Assembly (NCBI GenBank): GCA_040357565.1
Contig: JBDODJ010000034.1
Direction: 5' to 3' (one strand)
Source: Cercozoa sp. M6MM
Lineage: Eukaryota; Endomyxa: Ascetosporea
Length of the DNA: 64,000 nucleotides
A program made the translations under genes and the position numbers. Of the stretch, positions 61,783 through 64,000 are shown in pieces. The notes under the pieces were generated by a model that did no database searches, had not been told where the DNA came from, and saw only the letters and a list, made by a program, of their open reading frames with translations. The stretch's first letter is position 1; each line of letters opens with the position of its first letter.

Positions 61783-62786
61783 GTACGCTCTAGAATGCTC
61801 AGTTAAGCATACCTGGACAAGGGCGGTGTCACCAATCAGGTTGACGAAGATACTGATGGACGGAAGGTAATGTGACATGGGATACAGATGCTGTATGCAG
61901 TATGTACCCGTTGGACATGAGATCGAGTTCGAACTCACTGAGGAGAGTGGCTGTGTCCTCCAGTGTGCACCGACGTTCCTGCATGCTGTGAGGCATCTGG
62001 TCGTTGTTGAAGTTATCCTCTCGATGATCCGGTGGCGCGGCAAGAGCCTCGATTCGCAGCAGCTGCTCGGCCACGCAGATCAAGTGTAGCATTTTCTGCG
62101 TGCAACACACAAAACATGTCTTCATGGAGGGGAGGGAAAGAGAAGGGAGAGAGAGAGTGGTGCACCTGAATACAAACTATCTGCGTTCGGTCCAGCGCTG
62201 AAGAGTATCTACTGTTGGCCGTCGGCAACAAGGCGCCTGCATAGTCACGCGTAAGACAACTGTCGGCAGCCCTAATGCAGATAGAAATGAGGCAAATCAC
62301 CAAAAATAGGATCACTCGCGCGACTTTTATCTTCCAAAAACTGCTCGCGCAGCTGTTCGCGCATCAGCGGCGACCCAAACTGCCTGACTGGGCCTGTCAA
62401 ATACGGGTGTATATAACACACGGCGACAGAAAGCACACAAACTCAGACACACATTCAAATGCGGCACTCGATACGTACCAGCGAACTCGTGGAAGGAGTC
62501 AAGCACACGGCGCGCTAGTGCATGTGCCTGCTGTGCTACTTGGTGAGACTCCACTTCCTTGTTCTACCAGTACACATACATACATACACACACAGACCCA
62601 AACACAGAGACAAAGACACAGATAAAGACACACAGACAAACACACACACGCACAGGCACGGACAGAAGAGTTAGTACCAGTAGTTTCATGAGTAGATCCT
62701 GGGCCTCGTGTGTGTGTTTCAAGAGCACAGCCGACTGCAGTGCCTGCAGCGAAGTAGCCTCCAGCCGCGACGTCTCCAAAAACTAT

Positions 62787-62854
<68 letters not shown>

Positions 62855-63654
62855 CACTCACACACATGCATTTATACACAGACACACATGCAGGTGTTCA
62901 GACAAAGATAGATGCAGTCAGGAGGCTACCTCGCCATAGTTCGCGAGGAAGGCACGGAGACCTTCAATATCGGCACACTTGCCGAAGATACAGCACATGT
63001 CAATGAAGGAAACGCGCATGCGAAACACCGCCGATGTACGGTTGCGCTTCTTAGCGTCGTTCGCGTAGCGAAAAAAGTGCGGCGGGATCCTCACAAACTG
63101 TACGGTGCGTCACACAACAGGGAGTGTAGGCATCGACACCAAAGAAAACAAAAACTACCGGACCATGCTTCATGCGTGCCATGCCGTAGGAGAAGACAGC
63201 ACGTGCTGTGTCGAGGAAAGGCCGCGGGTCGCGCATCGCAAGCACACCACCTAGCACCACGGGGACGCAGTTTACGTCAAAGTATGTGCTGGCTAGTGTC
63301 TGCCCACAAATGAATCAAGGCCGCAGTGTACAGTACTTTGAGCACATCTGGGCTGCCAAACGCACCTTGTGCAGCACCGATGCGAGCTGTGCATCACTCG
63401 TGCAAACACGCGTTGCGCATGCCTTTATGGCTTCGAGAAGTGCCGGCCAGTGCAATGAACTAAAGGACTGCACGGACAGACCAAAAGTACATCATAGGTA
63501 TCGCGCAGACAGCTGTCAGGCCAAGGGAGCAAAATGTGTACCGAATGGGGATTTTCGCGCAGAAAGCGATCCAAGGCGCCACTTATCCGCCGAAACCAGA
63601 GTCTTTGCAACTCTTCAGTCAGCACTTTCTGTATGAGCATGTTCAACACTCACA

Positions 63655-63720
<66 letters not shown>

Positions 63721-64000
63721 CTCAGAGGAGAGTACGACACGGCAGTACCCCCCGAAACTCCCGTACAAACTGCCGGTGTTTGCGAAGCAGGAGTCGCTCA
63801 CGCCTAATGTTGACAGTGTGCACTCGCTGAAGCTGCTTTTCCTCCTTTTTCGACACTTGTTTCAGTAGGTGCAGCGCGTGAGGCAGCAGTTCCTCGAGCT
63901 CGTCTGCATCGCGCACGAGACGTAAATGCATTTTCATCTCGAACGCCGCATGGCTGCGTCGAATACAGCAGGCGTAACGGTTGCAATCAAACAGAGCTGA
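60307..64000 (-). CDS. Large helical protein, N-terminus beyond the window
   Basis: Read from the window edge downward: MKMHLRLVRDADELEELLPH with LKQVSKKEEKQLQRVHTVNI; VLTEELQRLWFRRISGALDR with FLRENPHSVHILLPWPDS; VVLGGVLAMRDPRPFLDTAR with AVFSYGMARMKHG; RMRVSFIDMCCIFGKCADIE with GLRAFLANYGE; LEATSLQALQSAVLLKHTHE; KEVESHQVAQQAHALARRVL; MLHLICVAEQLLRIEALAAP; VSIFVNLIGDTALVQ; LLQQALRDRADEANKKRFGY with LQTEHWGDELLQRGKKSQVA; RAFVALRAFLQRMVVHKQH; EDEVELLDDAMFDKV; PLYEVLRGDTHLAKKYPRFL; SIKHALELIVARGEDLPLVS; and an acidic C-terminus ending DAFDRDSIYDQPE (60307). The layout of many amphipathic helices suggests a tether or coat-complex subunit, but I cannot name it. Its introns carry at least five CA tracts. 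Confidence 0.6.
61184..61780. repeat. CA tracts with an AATACAC minisatellite and a 10-N gap
   Basis: CATACACACA arrays (61184-61258, 61555-61620), a tight (CAATACA)n block (61624-61680), then pure CA around ten N (61728-61737). All read UG-rich in the minus-strand transcript. Confidence 0.92.
62574..62885. repeat. CA and CAGACA tracts
   Basis: Imperfect at 62574-62660 and nearly pure at 62786-62847, followed by TCACACTCACTCACAC, in two introns of the minus-strand gene. Confidence 0.9.
63650..63718. repeat. (CA)n tract
   Basis: A pure CA run in an intron of the last minus-strand gene; UG in the transcript. Confidence 0.95.

Overview
This is a nuclear eukaryotic window from an intron-dense, compact protist-type genome. 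The evidence is: almost every gene is cut by short GT..AG introns (mostly about 45-80 bases); intergenic gaps are a few hundred bases; and the cargo is purely eukaryotic (ribosomal protein L38, NAT10/Kre33, a Vti1 SNARE, COG4, PTEN, acyl-CoA oxidase, choline-phosphate cytidylyltransferase). A sperm-tail PG-rich repeat protein suggests the organism makes a flagellum at some stage. The lineage cannot be fixed from the sequence alone. Exon coordinates come from manual reading of splice sites, so gene spans are firmer than individual exon ends.

Layout: 1-5.0 kb holds the last exon of an unknown gene, RPL38, and two uncharacterised minus-strand genes. 5.0-7.9 kb is an FtsH/YME1-type AAA metalloprotease. 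8.7-10.8 kb is an orphan multi-pass membrane protein. 11.4-12.9 kb (minus) is a CBS-domain protein, head to head with a CTP:phosphocholine cytidylyltransferase (13.2-14.9 kb). 15.1-21.7 kb is a NAT10/Kre33 RNA cytidine acetyltransferase in very many exons. 22.0-23.5 kb (minus) is Vti1, head to head with a METTL23-like methyltransferase (23.8-25.0 kb). 25.0-26.4 kb is repeat-rich. 26.4-28.5 kb (minus) is PTEN, head to head with riboflavin kinase (28.7-29.7 kb). 30.0-31.8 kb (minus) is the PG-rich repeat flagellar protein, head to head with COG4 (32.0-36.0 kb). 36.0-36.3 kb (minus) is a small ORF, and 36.4-38.5 kb a TMEM135-like protein. 38.6-39.1 kb is repeat. 39.2-42.4 kb (minus) is a multi-pass membrane protein. 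43.3-45.7 kb is an AGC kinase. 46.1-48.5 kb (minus) is an acyl-CoA oxidase broken by an assembly gap. 48.9-52.5 kb (minus) is a large helical protein, 52.9-54.3 kb (minus) a sphingomyelin-synthase-like PAP2 enzyme, and 55.1-57.3 kb an unknown nuclear-type protein. 57.7-60.1 kb holds two tentative genes. 60.3-64.0 kb (minus) is a large trafficking-like helical protein running off the window.

There is no operon logic. Several genes touch membrane lipid and trafficking biology (phosphocholine cytidylyltransferase, PTEN, SMS-like transferase, acyl-CoA oxidase, Vti1, COG4), but I treat that as coincidence of a dense genome. The most unusual genome-wide signals are: 5' splice sites dominated by GTAC instead of GTRAGT; long (UG)n tracts and C-rich tracts in introns, mostly in one orientation relative to the transcript; a perfect 19-bp inverted repeat behind the FtsH gene; and a dispersed repeat family with shared end motifs that carries short unrelated ORFs.
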